64,000 nt of DNA from Nostoc linckia NIES-25 (GCF_002368035.1 NZ_AP018223.1:381016-445015); one strand, 5' to 3'; shown: positions 25,169 through 33,453, counted from the stretch's first letter. Translations and numbers: made by a program. Notes: generated from the letters alone by a model not told the origin.

Positions 25169-26602
25169 TTACGCTGGGTTCCAAGTGCCGTGGAAACTGT
25201 GAGGAATTACGCTGGGTAATCCTAGTTTACAAACTGGTTCTGCATCTAGGTCGCTATCAAATATCCAAACTTCACTTTTATCAGAATTACCATCATAAAC
25301 TACCACTAATATCCAACCTTGTTCGGGGTTTTGGCTATCTTGGGCGTAGATGGGTTCTGAGGTATAGATATTTTCTCCTAAGTCTACTTCGGTGAGGGTT
25401 TCAGTTTTGTAATCAAAACGAGCGATCGCACTAAACCATTCTTTACCTGGATTCATTCTTTGAGGAAGCAATGCCACATAAGTATAACGCCAAGGTTGTG
25501 TAACTTGCGCTCGCGGCACTACAGGAAACTCACAAACGCGGTTGATAACTTCGTGGGTTGCTGTCACTTTGGCAGTTTGAGGACTGAGATGTACTTGCCA
25601 TAATGTTCCATCAGGAACTGTGTGCGTTTCACCAGTTGCAAATTCTCTGAGATATTCATTGCTTTGTTGAAAATTTGAATATCGTACTAAATCCAAAATC
25701 ACCGAACCGTCTTCATTTTCATAGCTATTCCCAAAATGCCATTGAAACCAAGGTTCGGTTTCACCACGACTCACTAAAGATAAGTTTTCTCGGTCAAAAA
25801 TTAATACCTGAGTTCCTAACTTTGGTTCCCATGATAAAGAGTCACTAAAAGTAGTTAAACCTACTAAAAATGACAGCATTTTCATCCGCATTGGGGGCAT
25901 GAAAAATACCAAATATCTTTGAGTTAAAACAAAATCATGTATTATTGAATAGCGGTCTAATTTAAATGCAGATTTTTGTATAATTTTGCCAGAGGCATCG
26001 CTTTTATAGAGATTCAGTTGTACAGAACTTCCTAAACTGATGCCAAAATTATAAATTTCGCCTGTGTGTGGATCGCGTTTGTAATGAGCAGAATAAGGTA
26101 ATCCATTATCCAAACCACCTAAATCATCTAATCCCTTTGTTTCTAAAGTTTCTAAATCAAGGGCATAAGGCTGAGTTGCTTCCCACAAAGCCAACAGTTT
26201 ATCCGGTAAAGCCAACACTGAAGTATTAGCTGCATTCTTGATTTGCTGATTCCATCGCTTCCAAATCGGCCCCGGCGTATGCATACCATAAACACCATAA
26301 AGGAATTTATCTGCTTTACTTTCAGCTTGATATTCTGCTGTTTGCACATAGCGATAAACTCCCGTTACCCCTGCATCGGTGAAATGCACGCCAAGAATCG
26401 CGCCATCTCCATCAAACCAGTGTCCTACAGGGACGCCACCGCGTTCTAGCCGCGCCGGGCCATTGCGATAAAGACTACCACGCAAGCCATCTGGGACTTT
26501 ACCAGAGAGAATTGGCAATTGGGTAGGGGGAAATTCTGTTGCTGGTTTGGCGATCGCACCTGCCCAAGCTCTTTTTGTTGACTTTTTGTTAATAGTATGC
26601 AT
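25169..26602 (-). CDS. Carotenoid cleavage oxygenase
   Basis: 477 residues, normal for the family. The four iron-binding histidines are His173 (SAHYKRD), His222 (IIHDFVLT), His289 (QWHFGNSYE) and His471 (HSFHGTW). LRGSLYRNGPARLERGG and HWFDGDGAIL are family hallmarks. It cleaves carotenoids or apocarotenoids to aldehydes such as retinal, using a non-haem Fe(II). Nostoc strains carry several members (NSC types); which one this is cannot be fixed here. Monocistronic. Confidence 0.95.
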   Translation of the reverse strand: MHTINKKSTKRAWAGAIAKPATEFPPTQLPILSGKVPDGLRGSLYRNGPARLERGGVPVGHWFDGDGAILGVHFTDAGVTGVYRYVQTAEYQAESKADKFLYGVYGMHTPGPIWKRWNQQIKNAANTSVLALPDKLLALWEATQPYALDLETLETKGLDDLGGLDNGLPYSAHYKRDPHTGEIYNFGISLGSSVQLNLYKSDASGKIIQKSAFKLDRYSIIHDFVLTQRYLVFFMPPMRMKMLSFLVGLTTFSDSLSWEPKLGTQVLIFDRENLSLVSRGETEPWFQWHFGNSYENEDGSVILDLVRYSNFQQSNEYLREFATGETHTVPDGTLWQVHLSPQTAKVTATHEVINRVCEFPVVPRAQVTQPWRYTYVALLPQRMNPGKEWFSAIARFDYKTETLTEVDLGENIYTSEPIYAQDSQNPEQGWILVVVYDGNSDKSEVWIFDSDLDAEPVCKLGLPSVIPHSFHGTWNPA

Positions 26603-26827
26603 ATTAAATTAATATTTGAGAAATTATTAATCTACACAGCTGCATTTTACATTTTCATCATGACTTAGTTGTATATTGGCGCGTTAACCTAAAGCCGTAA
26701 CTCTTTCTACTGGCTGACTCCTGACTTGTAAATTTTGACTCCTGCTATATATGAGGTAGCTCATAGTAACTGCTAGAAATAAACAATAAATTGAAGTTAA
26801 TCAATATTTTAAGTGGTTGAAAAAACT

Positions 26828-27286
26828 ATGATTAGCCAAAAAACAATAGATATCGTTAAATCTACAGCACCTGTCTTGAAAAAAAATGGTCAGCAAATCA
26901 CAAGTCGGATGTATGAAATTATGTTTCAAAACCATCCAGAAATCAAAGAACAATTTGATATGTCTGCTCAAGCAGATGGCTCTCAACCTGCGAGATTAGC
27001 GACAGCAGTTTATAGTTATGCTAACCAAATTGATAACTTACCTGCTTTAAAATTGATGGTAGAAAAGATTGCCCATCGTCACGTGCAGACCCATGTTACA
27101 CCAGAACAATATCCTATTGTTGGAGAAAGTTTATTGCAAGCGATGAAAGATGTTTTAGGAGAAGCAGCTACAGAAGAAGTGATGGCCGCTTGGACTGAAG
27201 CTTATCAGGCATTATCTGAGGTTTTCATTAACAGAGAACAGGATATATATGTAGAAGATAAAAAACAACAGCTTATCTACTCCTAA
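26828..27286 (+). CDS. Single-domain flavohaemoglobin-type globin
   Basis: 152 residues from the ATG at 26828; a GTG 15 bases upstream is also in frame. It aligns with the globin part of Hmp: SRMYEIMFQNHPEIKEQFDM with B10 Tyr29 and CD1 Phe43, then IAHRHVQTHVTPEQYPIVGE with proximal His85. There is no FAD/NAD reductase domain, so electrons must come from elsewhere. A role in NO dioxygenation or O2 handling is likely by family. A hairpin follows the stop. Confidence 0.9.
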   Translation: MISQKTIDIVKSTAPVLKKNGQQITSRMYEIMFQNHPEIKEQFDMSAQADGSQPARLATAVYSYANQIDNLPALKLMVEKIAHRHVQTHVTPEQYPIVGESLLQAMKDVLGEAATEEVMAAWTEAYQALSEVFINREQDIYVEDKKQQLIYS

Positions 27287-27300
27287 CTAGAAGACTTTGT

Positions 27301-27331
27301 GTCATAACAACAATAAGTTTTGTCGTTATGA
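27301..27331. terminator. Hairpin after the globin gene
   Basis: GTCATAACAACAA and TTTGTCGTTATGAC form a near-perfect stem (about 12 of 13 pairs) 14 bases after the globin stop. No U-run follows, so terminator function is probable but not certain. Confidence 0.5.
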
Positions 27332-27440
27332 CAGCTTATACATTCAGAACAAAAACCTCAGTGTGATACCGACAGCTTTAATTTTTTTCATCACAGTTTT
27401 TGATGTGTGTCGTGTTGACTAAAGATTTATCCAGAAACTC

Positions 27441-27671
27441 CTAAACAGAGACTCCAGCTTGACTCAAAATACTCTTTAAGGTTCCAACAGCTATAGTTTT
27501 ACGATGCAATGCCACAACACAACTCACTTCAATTGTTTTCTGTCCTTCACCTTCCTGCACAAGTTGTCTTTTCAAAATTACATGACTACCACGTTGTCGT
27601 ACCTGAACAAAACCTAAGCGTTCTTGAACGCTAATAACTTCAGAAGCTCGAACTCTTGGTAGCTTAGGCAC
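27441..27671 (-). CDS. hicA: HicA-type mRNA interferase toxin
   Basis: 76 residues with the dsRBD-like HicA fold: RASEVISVQERLGFVQVRQ then GSHVILKR, whose His30 is the catalytic residue of HicA RNases. The C-terminal part (IEVSCVVALHRKTIAVGTLK, SILSQAGV) is also typical. It cleaves mRNA when free. The start overlaps the end of the antitoxin gene by eight bases, so translation is coupled. Confidence 0.92.
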   Translation of the reverse strand: MPKLPRVRASEVISVQERLGFVQVRQRGSHVILKRQLVQEGEGQKTIEVSCVVALHRKTIAVGTLKSILSQAGVSV

Positions 27672-27903
27672 TGGTTACCTCAAATGTGGTTAGCAACCGA
27701 CGAGGTGCTGTCTCAGAAAGCGGGAACTCTTCTAAATAGAGTTCCGTTGCTTCCCGCAAATTAGCAATAGCTTCTTCTATCGTCTCTCCTTGGCTGGCGG
27801 TTCCCACCTCTAGACATTCAGCTACGTAAACATCCTCTTCCCAATGCAGAATTGCTGTAAAGGTGCGAGTTTTTGTATCCTTAGCCTGTTGTAATGAACT
27901 CAT
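27664..27903 (-). CDS. hicB: HicB-type antitoxin
   Basis: 79 residues with the partial RNase-H-like HicB fold: RTFTAILHWEEDVYVAECLE, VGTASQGETIEEAIANLREA and TELYLEE. It precedes and overlaps hicA, the antitoxin-first order. There is no C-terminal DNA-binding domain visible, so autoregulation may be weak or need another factor. The pair is a type II toxin-antitoxin module. Confidence 0.92.
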   Translation of the reverse strand: MSSLQQAKDTKTRTFTAILHWEEDVYVAECLEVGTASQGETIEEAIANLREATELYLEEFPLSETAPRRLLTTFEVTSA

Positions 27904-27944
27904 GGAGTGTTTATCTAGCTATCTTTTCATTTTCCTATTGTCAC

Positions 27945-28494
27945 TTAACCATTTGGAACCAACAACATCCGCGCCTCAATTGCTTCCCAGGTTTGAGGCG
28001 ATATCCGCACTGCTCCTTGTTTGCATTGCAGAATGAGATGATTGACGTAGAGATAATTTTCCAGTGCTTTTATTTCTTCCTCAGATAAATCGATCATTTC
28101 TAGAGTGAGATTAAAAGCATTGAGTAAAGTTTGTTGTAAGTGTTTAGCAAATGCCAGACGCACTTCTGTTGGCTGTTTATCATCAGGAATTGTAGCTTTC
28201 AGTGCTTCTAGTTTGGCGATCAGCACAGTAAAGTTGACGTTATTGAAAAATTCTGATTTTTTTAATTGATCGGTATATTTGATAGCGATGCTGATGGCGT
28301 TGGCGTTTGCTATAGCGATGGTGTTGGCAATGGCAATGGTGTTAGTGATGGCATCGGCATTAGTGATGGCATTGGCCTTGACATTGGCGATGGCGTTGGC
28401 GTAGGTCTTGATGCTGGCAATGGTATTGGCGTTGGTGTACGCGTTAGTATATGTGTTAGTAATAGCGTTGGCAATGGCGATAGCATTGACGGCT
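27945..28494 (-). pseudogene. 5'-truncated tail, resembling the C-terminus of cyanobacterial NACHT-type proteins
   Basis: The last 110 residues are protein-like: SEFFNNVNFTVLIAKLEALK, IPDDKQPTEVRLAFAKHLQQ, EEIKALENYLYVNHLILQCK and SPQTWEAIEARMLLV. From memory these resemble the C-terminal region of cyanobacterial NACHT NTPases, which also carry a low-complexity dipeptide region in front of it. Here only that region remains (ANAIANV, TNTIAIAN units, 28262-28494). No NTPase domain or credible start is present: beyond 28494 the strand is the antisense of a thioesterase fragment. Confidence 0.5.
28262..28494. repeat. Degenerate hexamer repeat (GCRWTG-type)
   Basis: About 38 hexamers of the type GCGATG, GCGTTG, GCAATG and GTGTTA run without interruption. 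On the minus strand they encode (A/T)-N-(A/T)-I dipeptide arrays. The array ends exactly where the thioesterase fragment begins. Confidence 0.85.
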
Positions 28495-29025
28495 TCATCT
28501 CTTCTACCATATTTAGACAAACCATTCGCCTTTTTCGGGCACAGTATGGGCGGATTAGTTAGCTTCGAGTTAACTCGTCTACTGCGCTTAGAATATAATC
28601 TTAAACCGTTTCACCTTTTCATCTCTGCTCGCCGCGCCCCACAAATCCCCCCCACAAAACCACCCATCCACGTCTTACCAGACGCAGAGTTACTCGAAGA
28701 ACTACGCGCTCTCAACGGTACGCCCAAAGCAGTACTCGAAAATCCAGAACTGATGCAAATTTTTCTCCCGATTTTGCGGGCAGATTTTGCAGTTCTGGAA
28801 ACTTACACTTACACTCCACAACAGCCACTAGACTGCCCCATTAGTATATTTGGTGGTTGGCAAGACAAAGAAGTTAGCCATGAAGCTCTGCAAGCATGGC
28901 GAGAACAGGCAATGTCTATCTCTTTACAAATGTTTGACGGCGACCACTTTTTTATACACTCTCATCAAAATTCATTACTTAAACTTATATCTCAAGAATT
29001 GGGAGTTAGGAGTGCTAACTGTTGA
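28495..29025 (+). pseudogene. 5'-truncated type II thioesterase (alpha/beta hydrolase)
   Basis: From 28501 the product reads LLPYLDKPFAFFGHSMGGLV, then RRAPQIPPTKPPIHVLPDAE, FGGWQDKEVSHEALQAW and FDGDHFFIHSHQNSLLKLI. The nucleophile Ser (GHSMGG) and the catalytic His (DHFFI) remain. About 70-80 N-terminal residues, including the first strands and oxyanion region, are gone and replaced by the hexamer repeat. Such enzymes repair stalled NRPS/PKS carriers; no NRPS/PKS gene is nearby. The stop lies in a GTTAGGA repeat. An in-frame ATG at 28408 within the repeat could still start translation, but a working enzyme is unlikely. Confidence 0.7.
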
Positions 29026-29105
29026 GTTAGGAGTTAGGAGTTAGGAATTAGGAGTTATTATTCTCCCTCACCTCCCCATCTCCCCATCTCCCCATCTCCC
29101 TCATC
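29011..29105. repeat. STRRs (GAGTTAG)n and (CTCCCCAT)n
   Basis: Tandem GAGTTAG-type heptamers followed by CATCTCCC/CTCCCCAT units separate the thioesterase remnant from exbD. The thioesterase stop codon falls in the first of these. Confidence 0.85.
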
Positions 29106-29107
29106 CC

Positions 29108-29512
29108 CTATCTTCTTTGAGTGGCGATCGCTAATTTTGCCCCCGGAACCTCACGTACCCGATCCATCACAGCCACTACTTTTCCGTGACCAACTTTTTC
29201 ATCAGCATTAATAATCACTAACATTTCTGAGTTAGAACCAATTAAACTCCGCACTTGCTGTGTCAAATCATCAACAGCAATTGGTTTGCGGTTTAGACTT
29301 ACTACTCCTTGTTCGTCTACCGTGATGGTAATTTTGGAGGGAACTTGCTGTTGTTTTGCCGTGGCTGCCTTTGGTAAATTCACAGGCAAGCCTTCAGATC
29401 GCGTTAAAAACAGAGTTGACATGATAAAAAATGTCAAGATTGCAAAAATCACGTCAATCATCGGCACAATATTAATCTGTGCTGGAATATCTGGTTCATC
29501 TTGTAGCCGCAT
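29108..29512 (-). CDS. exbD: ExbD/TolR family biopolymer transporter
   Basis: 134 residues from the ATG at 29512, which is preceded by GGAGGAG; the frame reaches an earlier ATG at 29536. One transmembrane helix (about 16-38) carries the proton-path Asp in VPMIDVIFAILTFFIM. The periplasmic part is ITITVDEQGVVSLNRKPIAV, LVIINADEKVGHGKVVAVMD. It works with ExbB and a TonB protein to harness the proton gradient. It overlaps the end of exbB. Confidence 0.93.
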   Translation of the reverse strand: MRLQDEPDIPAQINIVPMIDVIFAILTFFIMSTLFLTRSEGLPVNLPKAATAKQQQVPSKITITVDEQGVVSLNRKPIAVDDLTQQVRSLIGSNSEMLVIINADEKVGHGKVVAVMDRVREVPGAKLAIATQRR

Positions 29513-30152
29513 AGGTCTTCTCTCCTCCTCTTTCATAACGACGGCGGTAAAGTAATTCTAGCTGCCCGCCATATTCCTGAATTAAAGCGATTTGCCGCTG
29601 ATACAGTCCCCGGAACGTATTGGCAAACAACAGTATGAAGATAGCAACAATCAATCCCGATGCTGTAGATACTAACGCTTCACTAATCCCAGCGGTAACA
29701 CTTGCCGTTCTGCTACCTCCCACATCACCAAGATTTAAAGAAGCAAAGGAGGTGATCAATCCTAATACTGTACCGAGAAGACCCAACAGTGGCGCCAAAC
29801 TAATGATTGTCTCAAAAAAGTTTTGGAAGCGTTTGAGTACTGGGATTTCCGCCTGCGCTTCGCTTTCTAATGCCAAACGAAATTCTTCTGGATTTGGCTG
29901 CTCTAATTCTAAAGCGGCAAGAAAAATCCGGGCAAGTGGCAAATCTGCATTTTGCTGGAGTTTATCCATCGCACCGACAACATTATCGAGGCGATAGAGA
30001 TTCAAAACATCCCGCACCACGCGGTTTTGACGCTTGTTAATTCTTGCCCAAAACCTGATACGTTCAATGATCAGCGCCACACCCAACACCGAAAACGCCA
30101 GCAGCGGCCACATGACCACACCGCCTGCTATAAAAACATTCTGAAGTCCCAT
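29496..30152 (-). CDS. exbB: ExbB/TolQ/MotA family proton channel
   Basis: 218 residues with three transmembrane helices (about 6-28, 116-140, 160-182). Family motifs include SLAPLLGLLGTVLGLITSFA and GISEALVSTASGLIVAIFIL. It forms the pentameric channel around ExbD and powers TonB-dependent uptake of siderophores or cobalamin. First gene of an exbB-exbD pair, divergent from the TonB-like gene about 500 bp away, so the three probably form one machine. Confidence 0.95.
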   Translation of the reverse strand: MGLQNVFIAGGVVMWPLLAFSVLGVALIIERIRFWARINKRQNRVVRDVLNLYRLDNVVGAMDKLQQNADLPLARIFLAALELEQPNPEEFRLALESEAQAEIPVLKRFQNFFETIISLAPLLGLLGTVLGLITSFASLNLGDVGGSRTASVTAGISEALVSTASGLIVAIFILLFANTFRGLYQRQIALIQEYGGQLELLYRRRYERGGEKTYAATR

Positions 30153-30661
30153 GTTCTCTAAACGTCATTAACAATACACAGTAAGACTAGCAGAATCTAG
30201 AGAAAAGCTGAAACTTTTTCTCAATAAAATTTAAAATATAATGATAATTTTTTCAAATCAAATTCTCAGGATTTTCATATCAGTACTGCTAGACAATTAA
30301 TTACACAAAAACAAAGGATAAACTAAGGCAAAATAATTACTCTTTAAGCTTTTCCTTCAAATTTCACTTTGAATACGTATAATAAATTTTGCTAGCTTAC
30401 TAGCCTGAAACTCGCTTAAAGTCAGATTTTTAGCAGCAAAGCTGCCTAAGTTCTGTAGATAATTTGCTTGCTTTATATAAGTTAATTTAATAAAAATAAA
30501 AATTTATTTTATTTAGAAACTGTGATATTGAGAGTTTTTGAAGATGTTGCCAGTAATTGAGGGTTGCGTAACAGTACCCCAAATTACTTTAGTTTTTTAC
30601 TTGATATTTGTAACCTTGCATTCTAAGATGACTAAATTAGTGAGAATAGGTAGCAATAGCT
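30153..30661. other. AT-rich divergent spacer between exbB and the TonB-like gene
   Basis: About 510 bases, strongly AT-rich, with no coding frame. Both promoters must lie here. I looked for a Fur-like palindrome and saw AT-rich candidates only (for example AATTATTATTTC-like stretches), none convincing. Confidence 0.45.
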
Positions 30662-32185
30662 ATGACCTTTTCCGGCATTAATGTCGAGCAACGCTCCAAA
30701 GAAGTTCAGGCTCTCAAGTCTTTTCTGGCTTACAGTCTAATAGGCTCACTGGCGCTGCATATCGGTGTATTATCCTCAGGTATAGGTAATTACTTAACAA
30801 GAATGCCTGAAGGTAATGATGAATCAATAGAAGTGGCGATCGTTGATTCACCGACTGTAGAACCAGAAAAACCACTTGAACAAATTACAGAAGAACCCAA
30901 AAAAGAACCAGAGATTGTACAAAAACAGCCTATAGAAACTCCACCAGTAGAAAAAATTCAGCAGCAATTTGAACAAATTACAGCAGTCGCTCAGAAACCA
31001 CAGCCGACAATTACACAGCCAATTGCACCACAAGTTCCTGTGAAATCTGCACCCATCGCACGAACAGCTCCATCTCAAGATTCCAAAGCAAGTTCATCTG
31101 GTGGCGGTGGAGGTGGTGGCGGCGGTGGCGGCTCTGGTGTTGGTTTAGGTACTGGTAGCGGTATCGCTGTCGGTACAAGTAGCGGAACTGGCCCTGGTGG
31201 AGGAACTGGCACTGGTACTGGCGGTGGTATTGGCAGTGGTACTGGTACTGGTACTGGTAGCGGCATTGGCAGTGGCATTGGTAGTGGAATTGGCAGCGGC
31301 ATTGGTAGCGGTACTGGCAGCGGCATTGGTAGCGGTACTGGCAGTGGAATAGGTAGCGGTACTGGCAGCGGTACTGGCAGTGGAATTGGTAGTGGTACTG
31401 GTAGCGGTATAGGCAATGAACCTGTAAACCGTCCAGTAGCAGCAGCGCCAACAGCTCCAACACCTCCAAAAATTAACACTTCAGGTAATAGTAATGGGCG
31501 TGCAGCTTGCCGTAAATGTGAGTTTAAATATCCAGAGTCATTTAAACGGCGAGGAATCGAAGGCCGTACAGGTTTGGCTTTTGATACTGACGATCGAGGT
31601 AATGTTGTTAATGTGCGGATAGCCAGTTCCAGCGGCAACCGTGAATTGGATGAAGAACACTTGAGACAAGCGCGTGAGTGGAAATTCAACCCGGCACAAG
31701 GTGGCAGACGAGGGGTAAGAGTCAACTCTGGGGCTTTTAAAGAAAATTCACAACGATACCGTCAATACCAACAAGAAAGAAAAAGAGAAACAGAACAGAA
31801 AACCCAGCAAGCCACAGCATCCAATTCCAATACTACAGAGGGAACTTCAAGACGTAGGCGGCGAGAATTTACACCGTCAACTAATGAAGCTACAGCCACA
31901 AGAGCAGCAGAATCTGGAATTAATCGGCGTCTGCGTCGTCAGACAGGGGAAACAACTAGCGCAGGCTCATCATCCCAAAGAAGGACAACTAGTTCTCAAG
32001 GAAGTGCCAGAGAAACTCTACGGCGCATCCGTAGCGAACGAACAACTACTAATTCATCACAGAAGCCACAAGCCAGCACAAATCGGCGGCGGCGTAGAGA
32101 AAGCACAAGCCAAAATAAATTGCGGGACTCTTTGCGCCGTTTACGTCAACCTCAATCGCAACCTGCTGCACCCAGTCAGCAGTAG
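30662..32185 (+). CDS. TonB-like energy transducer with Gly-rich linker and Arg-rich C-terminal extension
   Basis: 507 residues. Transmembrane anchor at about 21-45 (LAYSLIGSLALHIGVLSSG). A Pro/Glu/Lys-rich linker covers 60-140. A pure Gly/Ser/Thr/Ile segment runs 146-251 (GSGIGSGTGSG repeats). The TonB C-terminal domain lies at about 279-355 (KYPESFKRRGIEGRTGLAFD, EEHLRQAREWKFNPA) and begins with an unusual CRKC. The last 150 residues are an Arg/Gln/Ser/Thr-rich tail that ordinary TonB proteins lack. Partner of ExbB/ExbD. The tail may bind the cell wall or another protein; this is speculation. Confidence 0.85.
   Translation: MTFSGINVEQRSKEVQALKSFLAYSLIGSLALHIGVLSSGIGNYLTRMPEGNDESIEVAIVDSPTVEPEKPLEQITEEPKKEPEIVQKQPIETPPVEKIQQQFEQITAVAQKPQPTITQPIAPQVPVKSAPIARTAPSQDSKASSSGGGGGGGGGGGSGVGLGTGSGIAVGTSSGTGPGGGTGTGTGGGIGSGTGTGTGSGIGSGIGSGIGSGIGSGTGSGIGSGTGSGIGSGTGSGTGSGIGSGTGSGIGNEPVNRPVAAAPTAPTPPKINTSGNSNGRAACRKCEFKYPESFKRRGIEGRTGLAFDTDDRGNVVNVRIASSSGNRELDEEHLRQAREWKFNPAQGGRRGVRVNSGAFKENSQRYRQYQQERKRETEQKTQQATASNSNTTEGTSRRRRREFTPSTNEATATRAAESGINRRLRRQTGETTSAGSSSQRRTTSSQGSARETLRRIRSERTTTNSSQKPQASTNRRRRRESTSQNKLRDSLRRLRQPQSQPAAPSQQ
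31085..31420. repeat. Hexamer repeat encoding the TonB Gly-rich linker
   Basis: In-frame repeats of GGTAGC/GGCAGT plus GGTATT/GGTACT hexamers code for Gly-Ser-Gly-Ile/Thr units. The many synonymous third-base changes indicate selection on the protein composition or old age of the array. Confidence 0.85.
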
Positions 32186-32306
32186 AGCTACAAAACTGAT
32201 TGGGATATGTTGATTAGACTTCTTGCTTTTATTGGGGAAAAGGGTAAGGGGTAAAGGGGAAAGCGGCTCATAAAAACCCTTTTCCCTTTAACCTTTTCCC
32301 TTTCCC

Positions 32307-32335
32307 CCTCTTGCAAAAGTTACTTTTGCAAGAGG
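32307..32335. repeat. Perfect 14-bp hairpin with 1-base spacer
   Basis: CCTCTTGCAAAAGT pairs with ACTTTTGCAAGAGG around one T. A near neighbour of the 18-bp palindrome just downstream. Confidence 0.8.
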
Positions 32336-32340
32336 TCTAT

Positions 32341-32383
32341 TGTTGATGGTTGACTGTTGAGGCTTAACAGTCAACCATCAACA
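32341..32383. repeat. Perfect 18-bp inverted repeat, 7-base loop
   Basis: TGTTGATGGTTGACTGTT pairs without mismatch with AACAGTCAACCATCAACA across GAGGCTT. Located 156 bases after the TonB-like stop; could end transcription or be a mobile hairpin. Confidence 0.8.
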
Positions 32384-32621
32384 GTCATTTTCAGATTTTT
32401 TGTAAACCCCTAAAAGGTACGGTTATTGCGATCGCTCATGACCATAAAACCGAACCTGCTCAATTTGAATCTCGATCTAGTGTGATGAATAGGAAGCTTG
32501 AGATTGAGCTTAGTGGAAATTGAGGATTGCTTAGCAAAGGTATTATATCAGTTGTTCGTAGGCTAGAAAGCTTAAGATTGAGCCTCCTAAGACTAGATAG
32601 CTCATCTTAGAGGTAATAGTT

Positions 32622-33089
32622 ATGGCACTCATTCGTTGGGAACCATTCCGCGATAGCGAACGTTGGGAACCATTCCGAGAAATCGACACCTTACAGCGGC
32701 ACATGAATCGCTTGTTTGATAGATTAATACCCGCTGATGGTAGTGAAAGGACTGGATTTACCTTCATTCCGGCCGCAGAAATAGAAGAAACTGACGATGC
32801 AATCAAATTGAGACTAGAAGTACCTGGTTTGGAAGCCAAAGATATAAACCTAGAAGCCACTCCCGAATCAATTTCGATTAGCGGTGAGCGTAAGACTGAA
32901 ACCAGGACTGAAGAAAACGGCGTCACTCGCTCTGAATTTCGTTATGGCAAATTCCATCGAGTAATTCCGTTACCTTCCCAAGTTCAAAACGACAAAGTAC
33001 AAGCTGAATACAAAAATGGTGTTCTCCACTTAACTTTGCCGAAAGCCGAATCTGAAAAAGGCAAAGCCGTCAAAGTTAATATTGGTTGA
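32622..33089 (+). CDS. Hsp20 / alpha-crystallin small heat-shock protein
   Basis: 155 residues. The alpha-crystallin domain spans about 48-145 (PAAEIEETDDAIKLRLEVPG, ISISGERKTETRTEENGV, FHRVIPLPSQV, YKNGVLHLTLPKAE). The N-terminus contains a duplicated WEPFRDSER/WEPFREID motif, matching a DNA-level tandem duplication. GAGG lies nine bases before the ATG. It is an ATP-independent chaperone that also stabilises cyanobacterial membranes and phycobilisomes under heat. HspA is the likely ortholog. Confidence 0.95.
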   Translation: MALIRWEPFRDSERWEPFREIDTLQRHMNRLFDRLIPADGSERTGFTFIPAAEIEETDDAIKLRLEVPGLEAKDINLEATPESISISGERKTETRTEENGVTRSEFRYGKFHRVIPLPSQVQNDKVQAEYKNGVLHLTLPKAESEKGKAVKVNIG

Positions 33090-33118
33090 TTTTAGGGACT
33101 GGGGAAGCTTGCCACGCT

Positions 33119-33196
33119 AGTAGGGTGTGTTATGGCGTAGCCTAACGCACCTAAATAGTTAACTGTGCGTTACGCCAAAGGCTAACGCACCCTACT
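33119..33196. repeat. MITE-like palindromic element, family A, copy 1
   Basis: 78 bases starting AGTAGGGTGTGTTATGGCGT and ending GCTAACGCACCCTACT, arms largely complementary. It is the reverse complement of the copy at 51082-51160 with about two differences. The shared flank (TTCAAAAATCAAAT...GTCCTATA) extends to about 33234. Confidence 0.85.
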
Positions 33197-33240
33197 GGAC
33201 TACGTATATTTCAAAAATCAAATATGAGTCCTATATTAAC

Positions 33241-33453
33241 CAAGATAATAGCGATCGCATTAAATCTTTATCTAGTGAGTTACAGCAAGCCTTAGTGCAA
33301 ATGGGTAGCGCTGTCTACGCCCAAGCAGCCAGCAGTACGAGTAGCGAACAACCCCAAGGCACTGATGATGTGATTGATGCTGTATTTTGCCCTAGAACAA
33401 GTAATGTTTACAAAACTCAACATTGGGGTATAGCCAAGGAATTTAACTATTAA
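33241..33453 (+). pseudogene. DnaK (Hsp70) C-terminal remnant
   Basis: The frame reads DRIKSLSSELQQALVQMGSA then VYAQAASS, and ends with TDDVIDAVF before a divergent tail and a TAA at 33451. This matches the lid helix and the DDVIDA-type end of cyanobacterial DnaK2/DnaK3. The ATPase and substrate-binding domains are absent. The upstream edge coincides with the end of the MITE-like element, so the element sits at the breakpoint. Confidence 0.75.

Larger units (their letters stand above)
32186..32621. other. Spacer with nested inverted repeats
   Basis: Holds a G-rich/C-rich imperfect palindrome (AAAGGGTAAGGGGTAAAGGGG against CCCTTTAACC-TTTTCCCTTT, about 32238-32305). Two perfect hairpins follow, at 32307-32335 and 32341-32383. 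The last 60 bases lead to the hsp20 start. No gene seen. Confidence 0.55.

Noticed and set aside
28262..28494. Possible CRISPR array because of dense short repeats
   Set aside because: Units are contiguous degenerate hexamers with no spacers or constant 25-40-base repeats. No other array-like structure was seen in the window.
28266..28562. Plus-strand frame rich in GIG/GVG across the hexamers
   Set aside because: Product of repeat translation; no start signal and no conserved part.
31011..31725. Long minus-strand frames opposite the TonB-like gene
   Set aside because: Generated by the Gly-linker hexamers read antisense; composition (Pro-Leu or Tyr-Gln repeats) is not a real protein.
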